The translations under genes were made by a program, and so were the position numbers. 64,000 nt of DNA from Takakia lepidozioides (lineage: Eukaryota; Streptophyta; Takakiopsida; Takakiales; Takakiaceae): positions 15,998,001 through 16,062,000 of the forward strand of contig CM060732.1 in the NCBI GenBank assembly GCA_030704615.1, written 5' to 3'. Below are positions 1-11,541 of this stretch, in pieces; within the stretch, counting starts at the first letter, position 1; every line of letters begins with the position of its first letter. A model generated the notes under the pieces. That model saw only the letters and a program-made list of their open reading frames with translations. It searched no databases and was not told where the DNA came from.

Positions 1-905
1 CGAATTTCCGTTTTTGGAGAGTATGAGGTCTCACTCGGCGTCTAAAAGACAATGCCGCATTTCCGTCCCCAGCTCCATGGCCTCACATACAAAACGGAAA
101 TGCGGCGCCGCATTTCTGTTCTGGAATGTCGGAGGTGCACTCGGACGGAAATGCGGTGCCCGCATTTTCGTTTGGAGAGTATGAAGGTCTCACCGTCGAA
201 TGCGGCGCCGCATTCTTTCTGGAATTCGGAAGGTGCGACCGGACTGAAATGGCGGTGCCGCATTTCAGTTCCGATGGTTCACGATTTTCATTGAGAACGG
301 GAAAGCGTGCCGTATTTGCCGTCTGAGAGTATGAAGGTCTCACCCAGTCGGAAATGCGTGCCGCATTTCTGTTCTGGAATGACGGAAGGTGCGACTTGAC
401 GGAAATGCGGTGCTGCATTTCATTTTCGATGGTTCACGATTTTCAGTCATAACAAAAAAGAACTGGCGGTGCCGCATTCTTTTTCTGGAGAGTATGAAGG
501 TCTGACCCGGGCGGAACTGCGGTGCCGCATTTCCGTCCCTCAGCTCATGCCTCAGATACAAAACGGAAATCGGCGCCGCATTTCCGTCTGGACTGTTCGG
601 AAGGTGCGACTCGGACGGAAATGCTTTGCCGCATCAGTTCCCGTGGTTTCATGATTTTTAATCAAACGGAAGCGGTAACCGCATTTCCGTTCGACTTTCA
701 CCTACCGTATTTGTGTGGATGGAAATGGGGCAGACCGCATTTCCATTCTGAAGAGAGACAGGTTTCCCCCGGACGGAAACTCGGGGCCGCTTTCCGTCGC
801 ACTGGTGCATGACTAAGATGTCAAAAACGGAAATGCGGTGCCGTATTACCGTCCAACAGGCAATCGAAAGTATCCTCTTCCGGATGAATGCGGAACCTCA
901 TTTTC
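1..905. repeat. Palindrome array H1, left of transposase copy A
   Basis: Short palindromes with the core AAATGCGGCGCCGCATTT, or variants TG, TA and CA at the central dinucleotide, recur every 50-60 bp. They are separated by a small set of recurring spacers, for example one with CTCCATGCCTCAGATACAAAA, one with GGAATGTCGGAAGGTGCGAC, one with GGTTCACGATTTTCAGTCA and one with GGAGAGTATGAAGGTCT. The same spacers return in similar order at 43340-45005. The ORFs that run through the array in several frames are by-products of the palindrome and are not genes. The array is more eroded here than in the second copy and is cut by the window edge. Confidence 0.9.
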
Positions 906-1012
906 GTCATGCGGAACCTCAAATGGGTTGCATTGTTCGAAACAACACAATTGCGCCTTTCTAATGAGCACAACTTGGTTGTCTAACCGTTTTTAACTAA
1001 CAGTCCTGGCAC

Positions 1013-4000
1013 TTGTCAGGCGAAACGTTCATGTCTGCACCGAGAATACTGCTGGATCCACCCTCAGGAGAAACTGTCAGGAGATGTTATTTCGTCGCCG
1101 AAATGGCCGCCATCATTGTCATACTTACTGGATATGGAATCACACCTGCCACCGTTCATGCATGTAGCTTGAACACAATACTTTCCACTTCAATGTGCGA
1201 CTTCCAATCGTCAATGGACTCCGCAGATCCACTTAGATGGTGCATGTGAGCCTTGGTCTCTGTCGCTAAAACTGAACTCGCACTTGCCACTTCGTGCGGT
1301 CTTCGATGGCTCGAATTCCTACACTATAGTTTGCTGTCCTCCGCAATTTGGGAGAGCCTGGATCCCAAAGAAAGAACGAGGGAGGACTTTGCAGAGTGAC
1401 TGAAACTTACTTTGTTCCAAATTCAAGCTCAACCTGGGCACAGTTTATTTGGAAGAAGAAAGAAGGATGTTCCTGGACATTGACGAGACCATTGTCGTGC
1501 AGGTAACGACGGAGGTTGCGGAATCACATTGCACGTACCCCCATCACACCATCCTGTACAAGCTGTGGGAATGCCCATTCCCTTTCCGAAATCAGTCGCT
1601 GCCACACCATCCACAAATGAGTCGGGAAACCTACAGGCGGCCACTGCCAATAGAGAGGTATGCAACGATAATCATTCCCGACTGGGGGGACCGTCAAGAC
1701 CCTCCATAGCTTCTCGTGTGACGTATTCGACTTTCCTCCGACGAGGAAGATGAGTGCATTGAGGTCCCCATGTCCTCCACACGGTCGTTCAAATCCGACA
1801 TGGAACGTCTCTGCAGGTGCTACGCATGTACCCTCGAGCATAACTCCAACCCGGTCCATTGTGCAGCTCCTACGGCAACATCACCTCGATGGTTCTCGCT
1901 CCGAGCTGGCTGCTCTCACTATGCCAAATTTCCAGTCAGGAATGTAACGTATCTGCCTCCCAAAGTCGATGGCAATGACATATTCGAGTTCCCACCTGTT
2001 ACTTTCATCAAACAAAGCCTCGGGATGTTAACAGACATGGATCGAAAGCATGACACCACCCCTGTGTGTGACGAAGACCAGTAGCCCGAAAATTGTTGAT
2101 GGTGTTCGTGTACGATACGTCCTTTGTGCGGGGAAGCTGAGGTGCTCAATCCCGCCTGCTTCCACTTTCTCTCCCAAGGAAGGGCGGAGAAACGAGACGG
2201 ATTGGACTGGCACAACCCATCATCCATTCATTGTCTCCAGCCAAGCTCCTCTGTACTTTCAAGTGCGCACATTGCAAAGACCACCGACGTGCATGTCCAT
2301 GTGCAGAACCAAGCATATTACGTAATCAATCATTTGCTCCCGGACTTGACTAGAGCTTGCATACACGTTGGGGTCCACTGCCACCCCTTGGCGAGAGGCA
2401 ACATGCGTGAGGCTATGCAGGAAGCCACACGACATCAAAAAGAGGAGGTGAAATTGAGCCCCGGAGCCAGACAAGCAGATTTCAGCTGAAGGCAGCCCAC
2501 AGATTGCTCTTGCAAAATCATGTCTGAAGATGGTTCAGAACCAAGTGCCCTTGAACGAAGAGGAGATGCTTGACCTGTTGGAGTTCGTCTCGCACGTTTG
2601 TAGTCCGAATGTGCGGAATCACATCGTATCTTGCAAGCAGGATTCGGCCGGGGGTCGGCATGCACTCAATCTTGGAGGTAAACAAATGACTGGATATGAC
2701 TACATCCAAGGTAGCAGGTTTTCAGGGCAAGGCAGCGAATCCGATCGTTGTTACATTTTAAAATGTCGACGTGTGGGCCTGGGAGTGGGTCTACTTGGTC
2801 ACTCGCATGACAACTGGAAACTTTTCCGAATGCTTGGGTGATGTTTGATCACATCAAACGAATTACAAACCATCAGTGGGTGACTATGGGTACGCATGTT
2901 TATGACTATCACTCCAAGAGGCTCATGACGATTGCAATCTGCGAGATGAAAGGGGAGGACCACAGTCGGAGATGCATCTGTGGGAGGCAATAAAACAGCA
3001 GATGGCAAGGGCGGGATTGGCAAAGCCCAATTTCAGGGGATTCATGGCAGACAATGCTCAGGCCAACTGGGGCAGCGGTGCGGCGTGTGTACGGTGAGGA
3101 CCCCAATGTTCCAATGGAGGGGAAAGAGAGATCCTGTGGATTCCATTGGATGCACAGTCTATCTCACTACACTACCAAATTTGTTGCTAGCTCATTCCAG
3201 GCTGAACACCGTGTCCTTTGTACGGCGTGGAAGGATGCACCCACATTTGATGACGCGGAGGTTAAGTTTGCTATCATCGAAGGCTTGGTGGAACACGTCA
3301 GGTGCAGTGGAGACAACCAATTTGGGAGCCTTGCACAGCTGGTTGGGGTGGTGGCATTTCCGGTATTGACAGAAAGACTATACATGCGGGAGGTATGATG
3401 TTGTTATTTTTGTGCAATTGTTTTTCTATTACGGACCTTTCCATTGGTCCCTCACCATTGTTTGTGTCCTTGTAGGAGTGGTGCTTGGATTCCGACACGG
3501 ACATGCCGAACACGAATATGGCAAAATCAGTCCACTCCTCCTGGCGAGCGTCTTCTGCCGCACATCTGGTGGACGTAGTGACGGCCACAACGGAGGACAT
3601 CGACAAAGCAATCATGCAGCAAGCCACGTACTACAAGTTCCTGAGCAGAAAACAATGGGGCTTTGGGCCGGACAGGGAGGAATTGTTGGTACGAACAGCT
3701 TCAAGGTCGAAGAATCCACTGAAATGGGCGACATCATTGCGAGAGAAGATCAAAGGGACGCCTCTGCACCGCAGAGGTGAACACCTAGAGGGGGACGTCC
3801 ATACTCGCCCTGTGAGGCGGAGGATTGAAGAGGAACCCGGGTGCAAAGAGGATTCCTGGAGATCCGACAGGAACATTCGGACAACACCTCGAGATCCCGT
3901 CATGTTGCCGCACAATGTGTCTTCCAACAGTGGAAGCCCAAGAAATTCCAGATCGCCATCGCCTTCAAGCGGGGATTCCGTGCGAGAAATTCCCACCGCT

Positions 4001-4905
4001 CGCTTGCCCCAGATTCCGCCCGCTGTTATGCAGTATGGCCAAGCCATTGTGGAGACGACTGTGTCTGCGTCACAGTGGAGAATTGCTTGCACAAAGCCGT
4101 CGTTTCGAGGCAGGTGTTCCGCAATTCGAGTGGATACACGGCAACGTTGTTTAGAGATGATAAGGAGGAATCCAGATGGGGCTGTCCCTGCTCCTACTTT
4201 TACAGGAAGATTTGTCCATGCAAAGTTTGCGGAGGCGACAACCACCCTGTTCTAGTTCTGCAGGCACGACATTATGACTTGTGTGTATGGAAAGCCCAAG
4301 TACGGCATACAAACAATGCCAGAGGCTCCCCCGGTGTGGCCGGTGGAACCAGGCTGCGATCTGAGTCAGGTTGAGGCCGACGCCCTTACCGCCGCAGGAT
4401 TTTGGATGGTGCAGCGCACTGACGTCCCCAGACAACCATTTCCGCTTCCACGACCTCCACCACCAACCCTGTGAGAGCAAGAACAATGGGACACGATAGC
4501 TCTAAGCATCCTACACACCGTTGGGGGAAACCGAAGAGGCGGCGACCTCCCTCAAAAGTGAACGAGACAAGGATGGGGAATGCACTTTGGATGAACTATA
4601 CAATCTAGAGCTCGACAAAAGTGCCCCCACCAGGCTTCGGGCGTGTGTATCAGATGGCCACGACAGGCTCAGCTGTTCGCAATGAGGTGTACACCATCAC
4701 CATTTCAGAATTACCCACCTGCAATTGCACCGACTTCCAGATCATGGCGAACAAGGGGGCATCATACTGCCCTTGCAAGCATCTGTACTACGTGTACCTA
4801 AAGAGACTCCGGTGTAATTCCACAACTCATCACTTCATACATGCACCAGGGTTGAGCCCCCAAGAGGTGCACACTCTTCTGAATATGGATCCAGGGGACC
4901 AGTGA
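1013..4905 (+). pseudogene. SWIM-type Mutator-like (MULE) transposase, copy A, degenerate
   Basis: Broken coding region collinear with the better preserved copy at 45208-48950. In order it shows an N-terminal unknown region, a Cys-rich segment near 2110-2330, the transposase core at about 2590-3400, an intron-like gap with GT and AG ends at about 3391-3476, a long low-complexity region, and a C-terminal SWIM zinc finger at 4700-4800. The SWIM finger reads CNCTDF followed later by CPCKH, the CxC...CxH pattern. Core landmarks are an aspartate in the ADNAQAN motif, a CxFHW motif, and a glutamate in AVETTN, as in MULE/FAR1-type DDE enzymes. Frame changes occur throughout, so the protein is not made intact. 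A DNA-transposon transposase is inferred from the DDE-like core plus SWIM combination. Confidence 0.82.
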
Positions 4906-5882
4906 GCTTGGCTTGCGGTCCCAACACAATGGTACGCCCAGCCTTTTCGGATAGTAGAATTGTACTGCTGCAAGTAGCTCTGACTCTGGCCACAGAAAGG
5001 TCTAGAGGTACTTGCAGTAGTACAGGTTTACTATAACTGAAACTCCGAAAAGGATGGGCGTAACATTGTCTTGTGCCCCGCAAGCCAAGCTCACTGGTCC
5101 CCTGGATCCATATTCAGAAGAGTGTACATCTCGTCGGGGCTCAATGCTAGTGCATGTATGAAGTGATGAGTTGTGGAATTACACCGGAGTCTCTTTAGGT
5201 ACACGTAGTACAGATGCTTGCAAGGGCAGTATGATGCCCCCTTCTGATCTGGAAGTCGATGCAATTACAGGTGGGTAATTCTGAAATGGTGATGGTATAC
5301 ACCTCATTGCGGACAACTGAGCCTGCCATGGCCATATGATACACACGCCCGAAGCCTGGTGGGGGCACTTTTGTTGAGCTCTAGATTGTATAGTTTATCC
5401 CAAGTGCATTCCCCATCCTTGTCTTGTTCACTTTTGAGGGAGATCGCCGTCTCTTCGGTTTTCCCCAACGGTGTGTAGGATGCTTAGAGTTGTCACGTAC
5501 GTTTGTTCTTGCTCTCATAGGGGTCGGTGGTAGAGGCTGTGGAACCGGAAATGGTTGTCTGGGGACGTCAGTGCGCTGCACCATCCAAAATCCTGCTGCA
5601 GTAAGGGCATCGGCCTCAACCTGACTCAAATTGTATCCCGGTTCCACCGGCCACACCGGGGGAGCCTCTGGCATTGTTTGTATGCCGTACTTGGGCTTTC
5701 CATATACACAAGTCATAATGTCATGCCTACAGAACCAGAACAGGGTCGTCGTCGCCTCCGCAAATTTTGCATGGACAAATCTTCCCGTGAAAGTAGGAGC
5801 AGGGACAGCCCCAACTGGGTTCCTTCTTATCATCTATCCACAATGTTGTCGTGTATCACTCGAATTGCAGAATACTTGCCTC
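4107..5882. repeat. Large inverted repeat (about 0.87-kb arms, short loop)
   Basis: The arms are about 4107-4983 and 5012-5882. The inner ends match around the sequence CCTTTTCGGATAGT and its complement ATCCGAAAAGG-like partner. About 28 bases lie between the arms. The arms hold the transposase C-terminus and its 3' flank, so the structure would fold back on itself. Confidence 0.8.
5012..5882 (-). pseudogene. Inverted partial copy of the SWIM transposase 3' region
   Basis: The minus strand repeats the C-terminal part of copy A, including the segments WFCRHDIMTC, VWPVEPG and AAGFWMVQRTDVP, and the following SWIM and 3' flank. It lies tail to tail with copy A. It stops abruptly upstream of the C-terminal half, so it is a partial copy, not a second full element. 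It carries its own substitutions relative to copy A, so it is not a very recent duplication. It could have arisen by aborted gap repair or foldback formation. Confidence 0.85.
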
Positions 5883-6089
5883 ATATGGGGTGCCGCAGAC
5901 TGACACCGAATTTGATCCACCGAGGAGCGAGTATGGGTGGATGTCAAGGGGACGGAACTCCGACGATGCATTTTCGTCCAAGCTGCCATCAACATGTACC
6001 CCTTCAGTGGATTTTGGGGAAGTGAGGTGGGCGGACTGCCATTCGAGCTTGCGATGGGGACGGTCGTCCCCACTACCACTTACTGTTGC

Positions 6090-6875
6090 CTTCATGACAA
6101 TGGGACAAAAATGCCGCACCGCATATCCGTTCAGACAGCCATACACCCTTGCCTTCATGACAGAGGGGACGGAAATGTGGTGCCGCATTTCCGTCCAGAC
6201 TGCCATTAGACCTTGCCTTCATGACAGTGGGGATGGATATGCGGTGCCGCATTTCAGTCCCCACTACCAGTTACCCTTGCCTCCATAATAGTAGGACGGA
6301 AATGCGGCACCACATTTCCGTCCCACCTACTATACACCCTTGCCTTCATGACAGTGGGGACGGAAAATCGGTTTCGCATTTCCGTCCAGACTGCCCTGAG
6401 ACCCTTCCTTCATGACATTGGGGACGGAAATGCGGTGCCGCATTTCCGTCCGGACTGCCATTGGACCTTGCCTTCATGACAGTGGGGACGGACGGAAATG
6501 CGGTGTCGCATTTCCGTCCCGACTGCCATTGGACCTTGCCATCATTACAGTGGGGACGGACGGAAATGCTGCATTTCCGTCCGGACTACCATTGGACCTT
6601 GCCTTCACTACAGTGGGGACGGAAATGCAGTGCCGCTTTTCCGTCCGGACTGACAGAAGACCTTGCATTCATAACAGTGGGGACGCAAATGCGGTGCCGC
6701 ATTTCGGCCGTCCCCACTACCAGTTACCCTTGCCTCCATAACAGTGGGATGGAAATGCGGTGCCGCATTTCAGTCGCCACTACCAGTTACCCTTGCCTCC
6801 ATGACAGTGGGACGGAAATGCGGCACCGCATTTCCGTCCCACCTGCCATACACCCATTGGAAATGCGGCGCCGCA
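6090..6875. repeat. Palindrome array H1 with a second spacer family
   Basis: The same AAATGCGG..CCGCATTT palindrome recurs here. The spacers are different: GACTGCCATTGGACCTTGCC plus TTCATGACAGTGGGGACGG, and CACTACCAGTTACCCTTGCC plus TCCATAACAGTGGGA. The period is close to 60 bp. Direct reading of the spacers shows the palindrome is conserved across arrays while the intervening sequence is not. Confidence 0.9.
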
Positions 6876-7715
6876 TTTCTATCCAACGACGATGACTATA
6901 GAAAGAAAAAAAATTAGGGTTTTGGTTTTTTTTACCCGCCACCCCCTGTGGTCGGAAATGCGGCACCGCATTTCAATCCAACGGGTAGAGCTAGAAAAAA
7001 CAAGGAAAAAAAAATTTTGGATTTTTTTTCTCTACCCCCTATAGGCCGAAATGCGACGCCGCATTTCAATCCAACGGCGATGAGAAGAGAAAAGAAAAAA
7101 TTTTACGGTTATTTTTTTTCCCCCTCTACCCCCTATTGTTGGAAATGCCGCATCGCATTTTGATCCTGCGGGGATGACTAGAGAGGGCAAAAAATAAAAC
7201 AAAAAAACAAACTCCATTTTTTTATTTATTTTTTTGCCTTTCACCCCTATGGACGCAAATGCGGCGCCGCATTTCAATCCAGCGGCGATGACAAGAGGAA
7301 AAAAAAAGGTTAGGGTTATTGTTTTTCCTCTCTATTCCCCCTGTTGTTGGAAATGCGGCGCCGCATTCCATCCAGTGGGGATGACTAGAGAACAACCACA
7401 AAAAAAAAAAAAAAAAAAAAAACCCCAACATTTTTTTTTTAATTTTTTTTTTAAATTTTTCCCCCACGGCCCCACCACCGTATGGACGGAAATGCGGCGC
7501 CGCATTTCAATCCAGCGGCGATGACAAGAGGAAGAAAAATGGTTAGGGTTATTTTTTTCCCCCTTCTACCCATTGTTGTTGGAAATGCGGCACCGCATTT
7601 CCATCCAGCGGGGATGACTAAAAAAGCGGGGGGGGGGGGGGTGAGCAAACTTTTTTTGTCCCCACCCCTATGGACGGAAATGCGGCACCGCATTTCAATC
7701 CAGCGGCGATGACAA
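6876..7715. repeat. Palindrome array H1 with A/T-tract spacers
   Basis: Third spacer context for the same palindrome. Each unit runs from the palindrome through CAATCCAGCGGCGATGACAAGA, then A-rich and T-rich homopolymer tracts, then a C-rich stretch, before the next palindrome. Units are about 100-130 bp. Homopolymer lengths vary, and assembly errors are likely in these tracts. Confidence 0.88.
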
Positions 7716-8504
7716 GAGGAAAAAAAACGGTTAGGATTTTTTTTTTTTCCCCCTTCTATCCCCTGTCCTCGCTGGTCCATCTCATGCCCCTTCCTCTCAT
7801 GTCGGCCCCTCTGATGTACGTGCGAGTAGCCTTCCTCATACGAGACCTGCTCTTAGGCCACCACGAAATCCGGGACAAGCCCAGAAACGGCAAAGAATTG
7901 TGCAACCTTTTGTTAGTGACCGACCTGTGAACAGGCCTGATACCCTAGATGGTATTCATGATAGGAGTGGAAATCGACCAGAGAGACAACTGAACGTACT
8001 CCGAGGACGACTACAGGTCCAACGGCCAGTTGCCTCTGGAAACGAAAGAACAGATGGAGATCATGATTTTAGCACTGATCATGGGAACGGGGGGGAAGTG
8101 AGTGGGGACGAAGATTTTGTACTAGACGTGAGATCATACCATCGTCGTCGTGGCAGACAAAATTAGGTACAGCTATAACTTCTGTGACCTGTCACATGAT
8201 ATGTAGTATGTTTCCATGGATATCCATGTTTCAGTTTGGGTATATGCATACGTGTACGGAAATAAAAATGGTGGAATATGTGTACCCAAGAAAGGGTTTG
8301 GTGGTTGTGCGTGTATTTGTGTTTCGTCATTACCTTTACATTGTTAGGGTTTGTTGATTTCCTATTATGGTTTCGAAAGCCACAAAAGCCAGGTGGAGCT
8401 CCCAACATTCATCTTCCCCTTCACAAATCCATGGGGAGTCGATACATGTGCTTTTCATCTGCCTCTCCAAACATACATACAGGTGCAAGGGGACCAACCT
8501 CCTG
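7716..8504. other. Sparse region with one weak ORF
   Basis: A + strand ORF at 7900-8166 (88 residues, charged, Arg-rich tail HRRRGRQN) could be the end of an unknown gene. No family is recognised. The downstream sequence to 8500 is AT-rich, and I see no other coding signal. Confidence 0.3.
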
Positions 8505-9415
8505 GTGGTCGCACCTATTTTTTTTTAAACAATTATGTAACCACCAGTAGCAAATAAAAGAAAAATGTTACGACCACCCCCCTGTTGGTAGTCGCACCTA
8601 TTTACTAATTTACTGATTACCCTTGCTGGTGGTCGCAGATTTTATTTTGGGAAACACCTGGGAGTGACAGCTCACAATTTAGGCCCTTTAGTAGTGAAAG
8701 GAGAAAATAACCTCTTTCATTTATGCGCCAAGAGGCGTAGGAATGGGGCACCACACACGAACCATACCACACCCATCAAGTAGCAAGATTTGACCCCAGA
8801 ATCGTCCGGGTCGCACTCAGTGCACTTAACCAACTGAGCTACTGACTGTTGGTAGATATTAAAAAATCGGAAAATTATGTGACCACCCCCCTACGACCAC
8901 CCCCCTGCTGGTGGTTGCATCTATTAAAGAAAAGGAAAATAGTGCGACCACCAGCAGGTGGTGGTCGCACCTATTTGTTTTAAACAAAATCTCTGCGACC
9001 ACCCCTCTGCTGGTGGTCGCGTCTATTTAAAAAAAAATTATGCGACCACCTCCCTGCTGATTTTTTTTAAAAAATCTGCGACCACCCCCCTGCTGGTGGT
9101 CGCACCCATTAAAAAACATAAACAAATCTGCGACCACCCCCCTCTGGTGGTCGCGCCTATTAAAATAAATAAAAATTCTGCGACCACCCCTTTGCTGGTG
9201 GTCGCACCCATTAAAAAAAATAAAAAAAATCTGCGACCACCCCCTGCTGGTGGTCGCACCCATTAAAAAACATAAACAAATTTGCGACCACCCCCCTGTT
9301 GGTGGTCGCACCTATTAAAAAAAATAAAAATTCTGCGACCACCCCCCTGCTGGTGGTCGCACATAATAAAAATAAAAAAAAATATGCGACCACCCCTGCT
9401 GGCGGTCGCAGCTAT
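8505..9415. repeat. Hairpin array H2, left
   Basis: Repeats of TGCGACCACC-CCCCTGCT-GGTGGTCGCA are separated by A/T-rich spacers such as CCCATTAAAAAACATAAACA. The unit is about 58-60 bp. The 9-10 base arms pair with a short C-rich loop, so each unit can form a stem-loop. The same unit in the same orientation returns at 17500-17905. Unit regularity is best from 8990 to 9410; a tRNA-like relic interrupts the left part. Confidence 0.92.
8785..8850 (-). other. tRNA-like relic (possible SINE head)
   Basis: On the minus strand GTAGCTCAGTTGGTTAAGTG resembles an A box. GGGGTCAAATCTTGC, about 40 bases downstream, resembles a B box. The acceptor stem does not pair well and the B box is off consensus, so this is not a working tRNA. 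It may be the head of a tRNA-derived SINE whose body runs left to about 8640. I could not establish a target duplication. Confidence 0.45.
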
Positions 9416-9470
9416 TACTAGCGTGCACAGTCATGATGCAGCGCGCGCCCCGAGTGTGGAAGGGGGGGCT

Positions 9471-9476
9471 TATAAA
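9471..9476 (+). promoter_or_regulatory. TATA box of the rightward unit
   Basis: TATAAA follows a G-rich run and is followed by a pyrimidine-rich stretch (CTCTCCCTCACTTTTCTCC) that suits a start site near 9500. It lies directly inside the H2 array and about 370 bases ahead of the first ATG at 9839. Confidence 0.55.
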
Positions 9477-9838
9477 GCCTTGGAGGCCATTCTCTCCCTC
9501 ACTTTTCTCCACACCAGGACTTGGTAGGCGATGGGATGTTGCATTCCTTGTCATTGAGTCCAAGTGGAGAGGGGTGCTATTGGTTGGGTGGGGGGTATTT
9601 TGGGCCGTTGGATTCTATGAAATCGATGCTGAGTACTTCCCGGGAAGCCCTCCTTTAGTACCCACGTTTTTTTCATTGCACATTGCGTCATATCACTTAG
9701 AACTGCCGAGGGAGTGACACGTGCCTCTAGTACTTGGGGAGGATTCATTAGGGAGTAGGATTAGGTACGATTTAGGAGGGTTGGGAGAGCATTTTTCTTA
9801 GCAAACACCTGTCGAGTAGGGATAAGCCAAAGCCATAA

Positions 9839-11274
9839 ATGGCGGAGGAGGAAGACAGAGGAGGTCATCCCAGGGATGACGATAATGAACCTGGATCTCC
9901 AAAAAAAAAACCAAAAGGGGCCAGGCGCGAATTTCGTTGGGACATATACAATGACCCCAACATTCTTGCGGAACCAGGTTGGAAAGATTGGAAGTTGAGG
10001 CAGCGGTGGTCGCTTGGTGACTGCAAGAAATTTGTGGACTGGTGTCACATAAATCGTTTGTGGCCCAGAGATAGGCATGATCCACAAACCAAACAAAATC
10101 AAGCTAGCTTGCATTCTTGCGCCAACCCGCATTTCCACCACAGGGCAGAGGAGGTACATACAACATTGTGGGGTCAACCGCTCGTCAACAACAAGGTCCC
10201 GTATTTATTTGCGGTCATGTTGTACACAGAGTTGATTTTATTGCGACCGGTGGATTGGCAAACTGCCACTGCGAGACAGCGTACTAGACTATACATGTTC
10301 TCTGATATCCCAGACTTATATATACGTCAGGGGCAGGACATCATACGGTTTGATAGAAACGACGAGGTGGAAAAAGAAGGAAAGGCGGATGGAAACGACG
10401 ATGTGGAAGAAAGAGGAAATGCATACCCAACCTCCAGATTATACGCCGCAACAGGTCTCCGCAGCCGGGCCTTCAACGTCTGAGGTGGAGGAGGGCGAGG
10501 TACGCTCTCCGTTGGAGGAACAGTTGGCCGTACATGAACAGCACATCAAAGACCTGCAGGACATTGTTCATTTGCAACGGTGACAACTAGCGAAGTTGTT
10601 GGAAAGAATGGGGTTGGGGACTCTCGACAGCGTACGCGGTGTGCTTCAGGACCCGAGGCCAATCACCAACGAGCAAGACATATTGGCGCGTTTGAATATG
10701 TCACCAATGGACATTGACCGCGTCATCGACGGGGTTGACTCAATCGGGCATGGGAATGAAGTGCAAACGTCTGAACTGGACTCGGCGAGGGTTGAGGAAG
10801 AAACACTTGCAGCGGAGAGGGCAAGAAAATGGAAGGACCCCATAGTGGAAACTGGGGAATGTTCAGCCGTGCAAATTACATCGGCCCAAGAACAGGAATT
10901 AGAGCAGCTTGTGGGGGAACGCGAGCAAGCTAGGGCTGTTGCATATCGATACTCAAAATGCCATGCAAATCCGATCATGGCCATGGTTGAAGGGGAATTG
11001 GCGGAATTGGGTGACATGGGCGGGCCATCTAGCATCGCGGGAAACAAGGATAGAAGAAGCGTTGACCTCCCTCCAACGTGTAGCACGTTTGTCGAATCGA
11101 AGCGTAGATAGCATCTATGCTAATTTGCAAAGGCACGACACTGTGCGTGATGTATTCACGTCGAAGTACACTGGATTCACCACATCGGGTGATGTGCATG
11201 TCATGTTTGAGCACTGTGTGCATACAATTTCCGATACCAATAACAGCATAAATTGGGATTTGGAAGTAGAGTAG
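9839..11274 (+). CDS. Unknown WCHIN-LWPR family protein, with frame breaks
   Basis: No family is recognised. The first 214-residue ORF (9839-10483) starts with an acidic and then a basic low-complexity stretch. It then has a compact region with the motif FVDWCHINRLWPRDRH and a downstream HFHHRAEEVH motif. The reading then shifts frame near 10350-10480 into a Glu-rich segment (EVEEGEVRSPLEEQL), crosses a TGA at 10581-10583, continues to 11111 with an EQ-rich coiled-coil-like stretch, and shifts frame again to end at 11274. A diverged second copy on the minus strand at 60212-60925 keeps WCHIN, LWPR, RH, HF.HRA and EVH, so the region was once under coding constraint. The frame changes may be introns, decay or sequence errors. 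Confidence 0.6.
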
Positions 11275-11286
11275 GAGTGAGATAGG

Positions 11287-11535
11287 ATGTCGTCCTACAT
11301 TAATGAGGATAAACGGATGTGGATACCACAGAGCAATCCAGTGTCATGGGTAACAGATGGTACGGTGTGCACAATGTGCCTAAACCCTTATGGACCGGAG
11401 GGAGGCTATATGCTTGGTTCATGTGGCCATTTGTTCCATCCCACATGTCTCATATTGACAGCCATGCGAGCCAGCCAATGTCCTGACTGCCGTGGACCAA
11501 TCCATCGACGTTTCTACGAGTTGTTTGGGTTGTAA
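11287..11535 (+). CDS. Small RING-finger protein
   Basis: An 82-residue ORF dominated by one RING-type zinc finger. CTMC is followed by CGHLFHPTC and then CPDC, spacing that fits a C-x2-C, C-x-H-x2-H-x2-C, C-x2-C RING. RING domains usually recruit E2 enzymes in ubiquitin ligases; that role is family knowledge, not shown here. The ORF begins 13 bases after the preceding one ends. It is in the same frame as the next ORF, from which it is parted by one TAA at 11533-11535. GTAAGA overlaps that stop and could be a splice donor, so the RING may be an exon of a longer protein. Confidence 0.7.
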   Translation: MSSYINEDKRMWIPQSNPVSWVTDGTVCTMCLNPYGPEGGYMLGSCGHLFHPTCLILTAMRASQCPDCRGPIHRRFYELFGL

Positions 11536-11541
11536 GACAAT

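Noticed and set aside
8785-8850. A functional tRNA gene on the minus strand
   Set aside because: The acceptor stem does not pair and the B box is off consensus.
8582-8856. CTGTTGGTAG repeats as SINE target duplication
   Set aside because: The left copy is a variant of the H2 hairpin itself, so the match is expected by chance.
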